A stretch of DNA of 64,000 nucleotides from positions 1,364,001 to 1,428,000 of the forward strand of contig CP173058.1 of the NCBI GenBank assembly GCA_044772875.1, read 5' to 3'. The notes below the pieces were generated by a model. That model saw only the letters and a program-made list of their open reading frames with translations. It searched no databases and was not told the DNA's origin. This document shows, in pieces, positions 1 through 8,078 of this stretch; position 1 is the first letter of the stretch, and every line of letters starts with the position of its first letter. Source of the DNA: Morganella morganii_D (lineage in GTDB: Bacteria > Pseudomonadota > Gammaproteobacteria > Enterobacterales > Enterobacteriaceae). The position numbers and the translations under genes are program-made.

Positions 1-64
1 TCCGGCAACAGAAAACGGGTTTGCCCCTTACGGATGCAAACCCGCTGTTAACACACTGATACTA

Positions 65-553
65 TTACGGACGAACAGCGGTTACTTCGATCTCTACACG
101 CCATGCCGGGTTTGCTAATTTGGAAACCTGAACAGTGGTACGCGCCGGTAATGTGTTACCGGAATCTTTGTCGTTGTAATATTTGGAATAACCGGCCATA
201 AAGCCTGCGAAATCCATATTACCGTTGGTCTCTTCACCGCCGACCAGAAATACCTGCATTTTCACCACGTCTTTCATTTCGAGACCTAATTCAGCCAGAT
301 GAGCTTTGATCTGTTCCATGATATTAATGGTCTGTGCTTCGGTATTACCGTATGACGCCAGAACACCTTCCGGCGCGTCTTTTGAAATTTTGACCGGTAC
401 TTTGCCGCTGAGGAAAATAATATTTTTGCTGCTGCTGATTTCCACAGATTCAGAGATAGGCATACCGTTCAGTTTATGGTGAACAACACCTTCTGACGCG
501 TGTGCCGCGCCCCAGACCAGCGGAAGTGCTAACAGTAAACTTTTATAACGCAT
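65..553 (-). CDS. Exported RidA-family (YjgF/YER057c) protein
   Basis: RidA proteins hydrolyse reactive 2-enamine/2-imine intermediates to keto acids and ammonia. After an N-terminal signal peptide (MRYKSLLLALPLVWGAAHAS, residues 1-20, cleavage near AHA-S) comes a full RidA domain of about 140 residues, with the typical LSGKVP, TINIMEQIKAHL and PARTTVQV blocks. Classical RidA proteins are cytosolic, so this copy should act in the periplasm. The start at 553 is chosen because it begins the signal peptide; the frame stays open upstream but has no better start. It lies 40 bases downstream of the L-amino acid deaminase remnant on the same strand, so it was probably co-transcribed to clear imines made by that Tat-exported enzyme. 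The family is secure; the substrate is inferred. Confidence 0.88.
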   Translation of the reverse strand: MRYKSLLLALPLVWGAAHASEGVVHHKLNGMPISESVEISSSKNIIFLSGKVPVKISKDAPEGVLASYGNTEAQTINIMEQIKAHLAELGLEMKDVVKMQVFLVGGEETNGNMDFAGFMAGYSKYYNDKDSGNTLPARTTVQVSKLANPAWRVEIEVTAVRP

Positions 554-593
554 ATTAAGCCTCTTAATAGTATCAACGTAAGTAATCAAAAAA

Positions 594-1767
594 TTAACTA
601 AAACGTGAAAGACTAAACGGAGCCGGATCAATAACCGGTTTTTTACCGGTTACGATATCCGCAGTGATTTCACCGGATGCCGGACCTTCTGTCATACCCC
701 AGACGGTCGCGGTGTTAATCACCAGACCCGGATACTCTTTCACTTCGGAAATAATCGGCAGTTCGTCGTAAGTTGGCGCCACAACCGCACCCCAGCGTTC
801 AACGACTTTCGATTGTTCAAATACAGGGAATTCCGCTTTCATGCGGGCAAATACCGCATCCAGATGCTCAGTATTCTGTGTGGCTGTCGCGATACGGTAA
901 GTCTCGAACGGCGTGACTTCATCCGGATTCCAGGATGTGGCTATTTTGAAGGAGTTGAACAGATCTTCACCGATAGAGAATTCCAGCGGCAGCTCGCCAC
1001 CGCCCAGCAGATGCAGGAATTTAGGCCCCAGCAGGAAACTGTCTTTCACCACAGAACTGGTGAAGATACGCGGAGCCACGGCATAAGTCCCGTCTGCCTG
1101 TTCGCGGAAGTGAATGCCGCTCGGCAGATGCACGTTACCGCGCGGTGCACCCGGAACGCCGGAAACACGCTGTTGTGACAGATACACGTTGAGGCCAGTC
1201 TGTTTTGGCATCGACCAGACGTTTTTTCAGTTCGTCACCCTGAATAAAGCGGGTATTGAGCGGCGCTTCAAAATCAGCAGCCCACTCTTTGGCATTTTCA
1301 ACCCATGCCTGTGAATTTGCGAGATCTTCCGCACTTGACGGTACCTCAACACGACCCTGGGTACGGTAGCTGGTATCCGCCCCGATTTTTTCGTTCATAC
1401 CGCGCCATAACATTTTGCCGTAATGGTGCAGCGGGAAAATTTCTTTTGATGTTTTGTAGCTGATGATCTGGCTGTAAGCACGTCCGGACTGCTCACCGGC
1501 GATTTCACCTTTTTCCAGGACGGTGACGCTCATGCCTCTTTCCGCCAGGTTAATCGCTGTCATGATCCCCATCATGCCGCCACCGATAATCACCGCATCG
1601 GACTCTTTCGGTAATGCACCTTCGGTGCCGTTAACATGTTTTGCGCGTGAAGTCGATTCAACAAATTTGCCGTCGCGACGAACCATAGGAACTAATACTG
1701 AAGCACCACCCGCCAGTACGCCGGCAGCACCAACCCCTAAAATTAACTTTCTGCGTGAGATTTTCAT
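594..1767 (-). pseudogene. L-amino acid deaminase, broken by an out-of-frame internal deletion
   Basis: The two halves match the Proteus membrane L-amino acid deaminase, a flavoenzyme that makes 2-keto acids and ammonia from amino acids. The N-terminal half (1767 down to about 1200) has a Tat-like leader (SRRKLIL), the FAD-binding GGGMMGIMTAINLAERG fold and the stretch to LVDAKTDWP. The C-terminal half (about 1190 to 594) resumes in another frame at LNVYLSQQRVSGVPGAPRG and runs to the normal end FSLSRF. About 80 residues in between are missing. The gene is 1174 bases against about 1416 for a 471-codon enzyme; the loss of about 242 bases is not a multiple of three. Reading through meets a stop about 15 codons after the junction. 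Both remaining parts are otherwise clean, so the loss looks recent. Confidence 0.9.
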
Positions 1768-1829
1768 CTAAAGCCTCATCATTATCTGTAATATTTGTGT
1801 GGCATTTTTTAATTAAGTAGCACGCTAAT

Positions 1830-1848
1830 TATAACAATTATCATTATA
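1830..1848 (-). promoter_or_regulatory. Fur-box-like palindrome upstream of the deaminase
   Basis: On the minus strand the 19 bases read TATAATGATAATTGTTATA, matching 15 of 19 positions of the classical Fur consensus GATAATGATAATCATTATC. The site lies about 63 bases upstream of the deaminase start in a very AT-rich stretch, where a promoter is expected. Keto acids from this enzyme are known iron ligands in Proteus and Morganella, so iron control would make sense. Binding is inferred. Confidence 0.6.
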
Positions 1849-2069
1849 ATGTTAATGAATATGGAATGATGTTAATAATAACGGTACTAAAGATAAGCTT
1901 TATCAGGAATATCCGATATAAAGTATCGGAATTGACGAGGTGATACTCAGGATCCAGTCCGGATCGTCTGCGGTAAAATCAGCGGGAAATATTATAACCC
2001 TTTGTTATTATAGTGGATAAGGCTAAATGGTGAACTTTTCCAAGAAGTCGTTACAGTGAGGATAAAAAT

Positions 2070-2104
2070 AAAACGCCGGATAGCACAATGGCATCCGGCG
2101 TTTT
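2070..2104 (-). terminator. Hairpin terminator after yaiI
   Basis: An 11-base stem (AAAACGCCGGA / TCCGGCGTTTT) with a 13-base loop and A/T-rich flanks on both sides. It lies just past the end of yaiI. The rest of the interval 1849-2069 holds nothing I recognise beyond AT-rich spacer. Confidence 0.75.
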
Positions 2105-2130
2105 ATTACGATATTAATAATGAGATAAAA

Positions 2131-2595
2131 TCAGGTCTGCGGAGTGCGTTTTTTACGCTGCAAAAACCATTTATCCAGTTCATTGGCAAACAGCTGGCGA
2201 TCCCTCTGGTTCAGTGCCGCCGGACCGCCGGTCTGAATACCGGAAGCGCGCATGGTATCCATAAAATCACGCATAGTCAGACGCTCACGGATAGTCGCTG
2301 GCGTGTAGCGTTCACCGCGCGGATTCAGCGCCACCGCGCCCTTCTCCAGCACTTCAGCTGCCAGCGGAATATCAGCGGTGATCACCAGGTCATCAGTCTG
2401 CACACGACGGACAATTTCATTGTCGGCCACATCAAACCCGGCAGAGACCTGCAATGTTTTTAAAAACGGTGACGGCGGAACCACCAGCCGCTGATTGGCC
2501 ACAAAGGTAACCTCCGTTTTTTCCCGGGCAGCTGCCCGGTAAAGGATCTCTTTGATAACTTTCGGACAAGCGTCCGCATCCACCCAAATCGCCAC
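2131..2595 (-). CDS. yaiI: YaiI/YqxD family (UPF0178, DUF188) protein
   Basis: The 154-residue protein matches E. coli YaiI along its length: MAIWVDADACPKVIKEIL at the N-terminus, TFVANQ, DLVITADIPLA and the GGPAALNQRDRQLFANELD block. The family has a PIN-like/NYN-type fold with conserved acidic residues (DADA at 6-9) that could bind metal, but no enzyme activity is established. The start codon is GTG, supported by GAGG about 9 bases upstream and by family length. It stands alone, with a terminator behind it and no partner genes. Confidence 0.88.
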   Translation of the reverse strand: MAIWVDADACPKVIKEILYRAAAREKTEVTFVANQRLVVPPSPFLKTLQVSAGFDVADNEIVRRVQTDDLVITADIPLAAEVLEKGAVALNPRGERYTPATIRERLTMRDFMDTMRASGIQTGGPAALNQRDRQLFANELDKWFLQRKKRTPQT

Positions 2596-2924
2596 TGTTT
2601 ATTTTCCTCAGTACTGCAAAATTTAATTCGCGATCATAATACACGACATCATGTATTAACGCTTTCTGATAACCTGAAAAAGTGCCGCAAGGACAACAAA
2701 TCCGACGACACACTGCCTGTAATCAGTGCGGGCAGATTCAGCCACAGTCCGAAACAGGATTGTTTCAGCGGAAAGACAACTGCCGGATGTGAAAAAGTCC
2801 ATGGCATACATACTTGTCCTGTTCCGGAAAACCGGAAATAAATTCATTTTTATGTTAATAAATAACCCGTCAGAAAAATTAATAACATGCCGGATTCCGG
2901 ACAATAACCTGTAAAGGCAGAAAA
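2596..2924. other. Gene-free interval between yaiI and an exported protein
   Basis: 329 bases lie between divergent genes. Short open frames exist on both strands, but none has a ribosome binding site with coding-like composition. Promoters of both flanking genes are expected here; I see no convincing operator or RNA element. Confidence 0.4.
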
Positions 2925-3377
2925 ATGAAAAAGTATCTTATCGGGATAGTCGTGACAGGGCTGTTCTCAGCTCCGGCGCTGGCTCAGGAATTTACCTGCC
3001 AGCTGGAAAATAATAAATACGTCAGTGTGGTGGTGGAGAAAGGCAAAACGCCGGCGTACCGCTACGGGACGCCGGTAAAACCGGAGATCACTCTGCCGGT
3101 GAAAGGCAATGCGAAAAATGGCGTTTATGTCGGACAAACCGCGTTTATCGGCGGCGGCTCGGCGTATATCCGCTTTGAAAACGGCCCGTTTAACTATGTA
3201 GTGTACAGCGGTATAGGGCGCGGCTGGGAATTTACCGGTCTGGCCGTTTACAAAGGCGATAAAGTCATCAACAAAAAACTCTGTAAAACCGACTTGGGTA
3301 TCCATGATGTCCTGAATTACGGGCTGCCGGAAGATGAATCCGGTGAAGTCTATGCTATGGATCCGAATTCACAATAA
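2925..3377 (+). CDS. Small exported protein of unknown function
   Basis: The 150-residue protein starts with a clear signal peptide (MKKYLIGIVVTGLFSAPALAQ), cleaved after ALA or AQ. The mature part is rich in beta-strand-forming and glycine residues (GQTAFIGGGSAYIRFENGPF) and has two cysteines (in EFTCQL and KKLCKT) that could form one disulfide in the periplasm. I do not recognise the family. AAAGGCAG 6-7 bases before the ATG serves as ribosome binding site. It is a single-gene unit followed by a strong terminator. Confidence 0.8.
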   Translation: MKKYLIGIVVTGLFSAPALAQEFTCQLENNKYVSVVVEKGKTPAYRYGTPVKPEITLPVKGNAKNGVYVGQTAFIGGGSAYIRFENGPFNYVVYSGIGRGWEFTGLAVYKGDKVINKKLCKTDLGIHDVLNYGLPEDESGEVYAMDPNSQ

Positions 3378-3385
3378 TATATACT

Positions 3386-3417
3386 GCGGTGACCTGCCGG
3401 GTCACCGCCCTTTTTTT
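3386..3417 (+). terminator. Intrinsic terminator after the exported protein gene
   Basis: A 9-base perfect stem GCGGTGACC / GGTCACCGC with a 5-base loop, followed by CCTTTTTTT. Confidence 0.85.
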
Positions 3418-3495
3418 ATACATCTGTGCCTCGCCGCTCATCTGTGGCATAATGCCCGCCGTTTATTTTTCTCCTTTAACTTATGAGTATTCGTC

Positions 3496-5103
3496 TTGTT
3501 AATCAGCAACAATATTACGATGCAGTTCGGCGCCAGGCCGCTGTTTGAAAATATCTCTGTCAAATTCGGCGGTGGTAACCGCTATGGCCTGATCGGCGCA
3601 AACGGCAGCGGTAAATCCACTTTTATGAAAATTCTCGGCGGTGATCTGACGCCGAGCAGCGGCAACGTGTTTCTCGACCCGAACGAACGTCTGGGTAAAC
3701 TGAAACAAGATCAGTTTGCCTATGAAGAATTTTCTGTGCTCGACACGGTCATTATGGGTCACACTGAACTGTGGGAAGTCAAACAGGAGCGTGACCGCAT
3801 CTACAGCCTGCCGGAAATGAGTGAAGAAGACGGCATGCGCGTGGCAGATCTCGAAGTGCAGTTTGCTGAAATGGACGGCTACACCGTAGAATCCCGTGCC
3901 GGTGAATTACTGCTGGGTGTGGGGATCCCGCTGGAACAGCATAACGGCCCGATGAGTGAAGTGGCCCCCGGCTGGAAACTGCGTGTGCTGCTGGCACAGG
4001 CACTGTTTGCTGACCCGGATATTCTGTTGCTTGACGAACCGACCAACAACCTGGATATCGACACCATCCGCTGGCTGGAACAGACGCTGAATGCGCGCAA
4101 CAGCACCATGATCATCATTTCCCATGACCGTCACTTCCTGAATATGGTGTGCACACACATGGCCGATCTGGATTACGGCAGTCTGAATGTGCATCCGGGT
4201 AACTATGATGAATATATGTTTGCTGCCACCCAGGCGCGTGAGCGCCTGTTAGCAGATAACGCGAAGAAGAAAGCACAAATCAGTGAATTACAGTCATTTG
4301 TCAGCCGTTTCAGCGCAAATGCCTCCAAATCCCGCCAGGCGACTTCCCGCGCCAAGCAGATTGAAAAAATTCAGCTGACCGAGATTAAAGCCTCCAGCCG
4401 TCAGAACCCGTTTATCCGTTTCGAGCAGGATAAAAAATTGTTCCGTAATGCGCTGGAAATGGAAAACCTGTCCAAAGGTTATGACGGTAGCGCCCCGCTG
4501 TTCAAAAACGTCAATATGATGATGGAAGTGGGTGAAAAAGTCGCGGTTCTGGGTATGAACGGTGTGGGTAAATCCACGTTCCTGAAAACCCTGGTCGGCG
4601 AACTGACACCGGATACCGGTCGTTACAAATGGTCTGAAAATTCCAATATCGGTTATTACGCACAGGATCATGCCACCGATTTTGAAGTCGATATGACGGT
4701 TTTTGACTGGATGAGCCTGTGGATGCAGCCGGGGGATGATGAGCAGTCAGTCCGCAGTGTGCTGGGCCGCCTGCTGTTCTCCCAGGATGACATTAAAAAA
4801 TCCGTACAGGTGTTATCCGGAGGTGAAAAAGGCCGGATGCTATTTGGTAAGTTAATGATGACCAAGCCCAACATTCTGATTATGGATGAACCGACCAACC
4901 ACCTCGATATGGAATCCATCGAATCCCTGAATATGGCGCTGGAGTTATATCAGGGAACGTTAGTGTTTGTTTCCCATGACCGTGAGTTCGTCAGCTCCCT
5001 GGCGACCCGTATCATCGAAATCACACCAGAGAAAGTCACCGACTTTACCGGCAGTTACGATGAATACCTGCGCAGCCGCGGTATTGAATCAGAAAACAGC
5101 TGA
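3496..5103 (+). CDS. ybiT: ABC-F family ATPase YbiT
   Basis: Soluble ABC-F protein with two tandem ATPase domains and no membrane segments; the family binds the ribosome and modulates translation. Domain 1 has Walker A GANGSGKST (near residue 34) and Walker B ILLLDEPTNNLD. Domain 2 has GMNGVGKST, the signature LSGGEKGR and ILIMDEPTNHLD. A charged linker (RERLLADNAKKKAQISELQ to SRQNPFIRFEQDKK) separates them. The 535 residues match E. coli YbiT (530) almost throughout. The first signature is degenerate (SEVAPGWKLR), as in YbiT. The only possible in-frame start is TTG at 3496, because a stop lies 12 bases upstream. An ATG at 3483 opens a different 21-codon frame across this start, which could couple translation. 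Confidence 0.95.
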   Translation: MLISNNITMQFGARPLFENISVKFGGGNRYGLIGANGSGKSTFMKILGGDLTPSSGNVFLDPNERLGKLKQDQFAYEEFSVLDTVIMGHTELWEVKQERDRIYSLPEMSEEDGMRVADLEVQFAEMDGYTVESRAGELLLGVGIPLEQHNGPMSEVAPGWKLRVLLAQALFADPDILLLDEPTNNLDIDTIRWLEQTLNARNSTMIIISHDRHFLNMVCTHMADLDYGSLNVHPGNYDEYMFAATQARERLLADNAKKKAQISELQSFVSRFSANASKSRQATSRAKQIEKIQLTEIKASSRQNPFIRFEQDKKLFRNALEMENLSKGYDGSAPLFKNVNMMMEVGEKVAVLGMNGVGKSTFLKTLVGELTPDTGRYKWSENSNIGYYAQDHATDFEVDMTVFDWMSLWMQPGDDEQSVRSVLGRLLFSQDDIKKSVQVLSGGEKGRMLFGKLMMTKPNILIMDEPTNHLDMESIESLNMALELYQGTLVFVSHDREFVSSLATRIIEITPEKVTDFTGSYDEYLRSRGIESENS

Positions 5104-5121
5104 TCCCCGTTCTGCCATAAG

Positions 5122-5160
5122 AAAAGCCCCGTTTCAGAGCCATGAAACGGGGCTTTTTGT
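5122..5160 (+). terminator. Intrinsic terminator after ybiT
   Basis: A perfect 14-base stem AAAAGCCCCGTTTC / GAAACGGGGCTTTT with an 8-base loop, running into further T residues. Confidence 0.92.
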
Positions 5161-5331
5161 TTTCGTCAGACCCGGCGGGGGCGGTTGCCGGCATATCTGA
5201 CATTTTTCAGAAACCAGTTCCCGTATACCTCTGTCCTGTACCGGAAACTGATAGGAAGAATATCTGTATTCGGGTAGAATGTGCTTGCTAATCAGACCCT
5301 GATTTACCTTATTTGAGGGAGAAAATTACCA

Positions 5332-5787
5332 ATGGACAGCTTTGACAGGAAGATTCTTTCTGAATTACAACTTGACGGGCGATTAACTGTCACTGAGCTG
5401 GCAGATCGCGTGGGTCTGAGTTTATCCCCCTGCCACCGCCGGCTGAAAGCACTGGAACAATCCGGGGCTATCTGCGATTACCGCGCACAGCTTGACCCGC
5501 GCGTGCTGGGGCTGAATTTCTCCGCACTGGTGTTTGTCACCATGAAAGACGGCAACCAGGAAAGTATGAGCAAATTTGAGACTGCGGTTGCAGATATCCC
5601 GCAAATTATTGAAGCCAAACGGCTGTTTGGTGATCCGGACTATATGCTGACCGTCGTGGTCAAAGATATCGATGCGTTTCAGAAATTATATGACAGCCGC
5701 CTGGCCGCCATGCCGGGGGTTCAGCGACTGACATCCACCCTGGTGATGAAAGACGTGATCCCGGCGCGGGAACTGCCCCTGCTGTAA
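5332..5787 (+). CDS. Lrp/AsnC-family transcription regulator
   Basis: The 151-residue protein has an N-terminal winged helix-turn-helix (residues 1-60, DRKILSELQLDGRLTVTELA then VGLSLSPCHRRLKALEQSG). A C-terminal RAM ligand-binding/oligomerisation domain covers residues 65-145 (FVTMKDGNQESMSKFE, GDPDYMLTVVVKDIDAF, RLTSTLVMKDVI). Such proteins sense amino acids and act as dimers to octamers. It is not Lrp or AsnC themselves; the cysteine in the recognition helix (SPCHRR) is common in the paralogue group. GAGGGAGA lies 12-19 bases before the ATG. No target gene is obvious next to it, since the SMR gene downstream is convergent. Confidence 0.9.
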   Translation: MDSFDRKILSELQLDGRLTVTELADRVGLSLSPCHRRLKALEQSGAICDYRAQLDPRVLGLNFSALVFVTMKDGNQESMSKFETAVADIPQIIEAKRLFGDPDYMLTVVVKDIDAFQKLYDSRLAAMPGVQRLTSTLVMKDVIPARELPLL

Positions 5788-5813
5788 CAAAAAAGCCGGC
5801 AATATCTGCCGGC
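5787..5813 (-). terminator. Terminator for the SMR exporter gene
   Basis: Stem TGCCGGC / GCCGGCA (5795-5801 with 5807-5813), followed on the minus strand by a run of six or more T. Confidence 0.75.
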
Positions 5814-5835
5814 AATCAACACAGTACTGAATATT

Positions 5836-6156
5836 TTATGACGGGCTGGCTAATTTCATCATCACCAGTCCGGAAATGATTAATATCCCGGCGATAATCC
5901 GCATCAGGTTTGCCGGTTCACCGAGCACCACAATGCCGACAATAAAGGCACCGATAGCGCCGATCCCTGTCCAGATGGTGTAAGCCGTACCCAGCGGCAG
6001 TGCCCGCATAGCCATCGCCAGCAGTCCGAAGCTTATCAGCATCGCAATAATAGTAATCACAGACGGTCCTGCCTTAGTAAAGCCCTCCGATTGTTTCATA
6101 GTAAATGCCCAGACGACTTCAAATAATCCGGCTGTAATTAATAAAATCCACGGCAT
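5836..6156 (-). CDS. gdx: SMR-family exporter, guanidinium (Gdx/SugE) type
   Basis: The 106-residue protein has four predicted membrane helices, the size of the small multidrug resistance family. The first helix carries the family glutamate (GLFEVVWAF, Glu13). The third helix region GTAYTIWTGIGAIGAFIVG and the following GEPAN are close to E. coli SugE/Gdx, which exports guanidinium in exchange for protons as an antiparallel dimer. I favour the Gdx subtype over EmrE-like drug pumps because of the W-A-x-x-M/L-K-x-x-x-G-F pattern after helix 1. It is divergent from a TetR gene with two operator copies between them, so it is probably repressed by that protein. I saw no guanidine riboswitch upstream. 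Confidence 0.9.
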   Translation of the reverse strand: MPWILLITAGLFEVVWAFTMKQSEGFTKAGPSVITIIAMLISFGLLAMAMRALPLGTAYTIWTGIGAIGAFIVGIVVLGEPANLMRIIAGILIISGLVMMKLASPS

Positions 6157-6201
6157 AGTACATCCTCACTGATTTTTGGTTGCAGGTGAAACGGTTATAA
6201 G

Positions 6202-6235
6202 TTACCTTTGGTATGGTTATATATTACCTTTGGTA
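6202..6235. promoter_or_regulatory. Tandem TetR operators (two copies of TTACCTTTGGTA)
   Basis: The same 12-base inverted repeat TTACC-TTT-GGTAA occurs at 6202-6213 and 6224-6235, exactly 22 bases apart (about two helical turns). The right copy extends to a perfect GTTACC/GGTAAC-type palindrome. They lie between the divergent gdx and tetR genes and just upstream of gdx. This layout fits cooperative repression by two TetR dimers of one or both promoters. Binding by the neighbouring regulator is inferred. Confidence 0.8.
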
Positions 6236-6342
6236 ACTTGTAAATATTTTTTTGCTCTTTTTTCGATCTTTCCTGTCAGCTGACCGGAGCCAGGAACTCT
6301 GTGGTACACTTTCCGGCAGGCAGAACAACTTTATTATCAATG

Positions 6343-6356
6343 AGGAGGCAGATTTG
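6343..6356 (+). promoter_or_regulatory. Ribosome binding site that fixes a TTG start for tetR
   Basis: GAGGAG at 6343-6348 lies five bases before TTG at 6354-6356. An upstream ATG at 6252 is in frame but would add 34 residues unlike any TetR N-terminus and would put the coding start close to the operators. Confidence 0.8.
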
Positions 6357-6950
6357 TCCGGACGTTTACAGCGCGACGAGCGCCAGATACAACTGCTCAA
6401 TGTCGCCAATGATATTATCCTGGCTGAAGGCACTGATGCGCTGACACTCATTACCCTTGCGGAAAAAGCAGGTGTGACCAAGCCGGTGACCTACAAACAT
6501 TTCGGTAACCGTAAGTCCCTGCTGCATGCGCTGTTCAAATACAGTGATGATGTTCTGACCGAGCGTATGAATGCCGGAATGGAGCAGCCGATAGCGGATC
6601 TCGACCAGGCCGTTTCGGTTTTTATCACGACCTATTTTGATGTGATGGTGGATGATGGTGAAGCCTTCAATGCTACCGTAGCGGCACTGAAAGCCTACCC
6701 TGAATATGCGGGGATCAACCGTGAGGTGCAGAATTTTTTCTGCCGGATCCTGCAACGCACATTACAGCGCTGGCTGCCTGAGAATTTCCGGATTCCGGAA
6801 TGGACATCCGTGATGATTTTCGGCGCAACCGAGTCATTATGTCTGATGATGTTTAATGACCCGGCACTGAAAGCGAAAATCAGTGAAGAAGCCATCTGGC
6901 TGGTTAAAACCCTGCTGGCTGATCAGCTTAAAAGATTCAGCGGCAGCTGA
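6354..6950 (+). CDS. TetR-family regulator, probable repressor of gdx
   Basis: About 198 residues from the TTG start. The N-terminal helix-turn-helix reads RQIQLLNVANDIILAEG, then ALTLITLAEKAGVTKPVTYKHF (about residues 10-55). The TKPVTYKHFGNR recognition helix is typical of TetR. The rest is an all-helical ligand-binding and dimer domain with no recognisable ligand signature. Two identical operators sit between it and the SMR exporter gene, so it most likely controls that gene and itself. A strong Shine-Dalgarno sequence decides the TTG start over an ATG 34 codons upstream. The inducer is unknown; guanidine or quaternary amines are possible guesses. Confidence 0.9.
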   Translation: MSGRLQRDERQIQLLNVANDIILAEGTDALTLITLAEKAGVTKPVTYKHFGNRKSLLHALFKYSDDVLTERMNAGMEQPIADLDQAVSVFITTYFDVMVDDGEAFNATVAALKAYPEYAGINREVQNFFCRILQRTLQRWLPENFRIPEWTSVMIFGATESLCLMMFNDPALKAKISEEAIWLVKTLLADQLKRFSGS

Positions 6951-6974
6951 TCACCAGCCCTTTCTCCTCAGACG

Positions 6975-7016
6975 GCCTGATAAAGTGTGCCGTAAGCAGA
7001 ATCAGGCGGTTTTTTT
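6975..7016 (+). terminator. Terminator-like hairpin after tetR
   Basis: GCCTGAT (6975-6981) pairs with ATCAGGC (7001-7007) across a 19-base loop, followed by GGTTTTTTT. It overlaps the 3' end of the convergent EamA gene. The long loop makes it a moderate call. Confidence 0.5.
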
Positions 7017-7907
7017 CGGCCGCTTAATGCTTATCACCGCCAGTGCCAGCACAATCATCACAATTCCGGCGGTTTCTGTTCTGCCCGGCTTTTCGCCCAG
7101 CAGCCACCATGAGAACAACACACCGCAGACCGGAACTGCCAGTGTGCTCAGGCCGGCAATCCCCGCCGGTAGTTTTTTCAGCACAAACAGCCATAAACTC
7201 CAGGCAACAGCAGTCGCCAGAATGGCGCTGTAACTCAGTGCCCAGAAGACATACGGTTGCCAGTCAATCGTGCGCTGCGGCACCAGTAACGCCACCACAG
7301 TCATAATTATCGCGGCATACACCATCTGCCAGGTGGTGAGAGAGAGCAAATCCACCTGCGGATAGCGGCTGTAGAGTTTTTTCGCCACAATCGCGCTTGC
7401 CCCCCAACTGATACCGGATGCCACGGCCAGAAAAGCACTTTTCATAGACGCGAAATCGAGCGTCCGGGGCTGGATCACACACAGCAACCCTGCTGCGGCA
7501 ACTGAAATAGCTGCATACTGGAGACGGCGCATCCGCTCACCCAGCAGCATGGCCGCCATAATCACCACCCAGAACGGCATGGTATAACTGAGGATCGCCA
7601 CCTTTCCTGCACCGCCGCTGACCAGCGCCCACTGTGCCAGCCCGACCATACCGCAGGTCTGAAGCACAGCGATCCCCAGCGTGTAGCGGAATGGTGTAAA
7701 GCGGATTTCCCGCCCCATCGCGCGTTCCCGGATATACAACACCAGCAGCAACATAATGGCGCTGAATACACAGCGCATCGCTGTAAAGTCAAATGCACCA
7801 ATATAGTGCGTGACCTGCTTCATGGCGATCCAGCTGTAACTCCAGATCAGTGTTAAAATGACCAGGCCGGTAATGGCGATGGCAGTGTCTTTTTCCCGTA
7901 AAGCCAT
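7002..7907 (-). CDS. EamA/DMT-family transporter (RhaT-like, ten helices)
   Basis: About 301 residues with ten hydrophobic segments arranged as two EamA repeats. The first repeat ends near MLLGERMRRLQY and the second near WLLGEKPGRTE; G-E-x-x at these places is the family hallmark. Members export metabolites such as amino acids, but the substrate cannot be read from sequence. I chose the ATG at 7907 because AGGA lies 5-8 bases before it; a longer in-frame start would add 39 polar residues with no family counterpart. It is convergent with tetR and has no linked biosynthetic genes. The protein ends with a basic tail (KRPKKTA). Confidence 0.88.
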   Translation of the reverse strand: MALREKDTAIAITGLVILTLIWSYSWIAMKQVTHYIGAFDFTAMRCVFSAIMLLLVLYIRERAMGREIRFTPFRYTLGIAVLQTCGMVGLAQWALVSGGAGKVAILSYTMPFWVVIMAAMLLGERMRRLQYAAISVAAAGLLCVIQPRTLDFASMKSAFLAVASGISWGASAIVAKKLYSRYPQVDLLSLTTWQMVYAAIIMTVVALLVPQRTIDWQPYVFWALSYSAILATAVAWSLWLFVLKKLPAGIAGLSTLAVPVCGVLFSWWLLGEKPGRTETAGIVMIVLALAVISIKRPKKTA

Positions 7908-8078
7908 AATATCCTGTGACCACTTCACGGCAGTACCTGTCTGTACCCCGCGTGCGGCTCCTGTTTTTATATAGTACCATAACCGGAATAATATGCCGGA
8001 TGCCCGCAGACGGGCAGATCTCATGCAATCTGCATTTCTGCCGGTTTAAATCGCAGGAATATCCGCCTCACTCAGGCA

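Noticed and set aside
1849..2069. dif recombination site expected near the terminus
   Set aside because: AT-rich segments here and elsewhere were read for the XerCD 11-6-11 pattern, but no match to the dif core was found. dif probably lies outside the window.
2656..2914. Short frames on both strands upstream of the exported protein gene (82 and 62 codons)
   Set aside because: They overlap each other, lack ribosome binding sites and show no signal peptide or family pattern.
6157..6200. Guanidine (mini-ykkC) riboswitch before the gdx gene
   Set aside because: No pair of small hairpins with ACGR loops is present in the leader; the tandem TetR operators explain regulation better.
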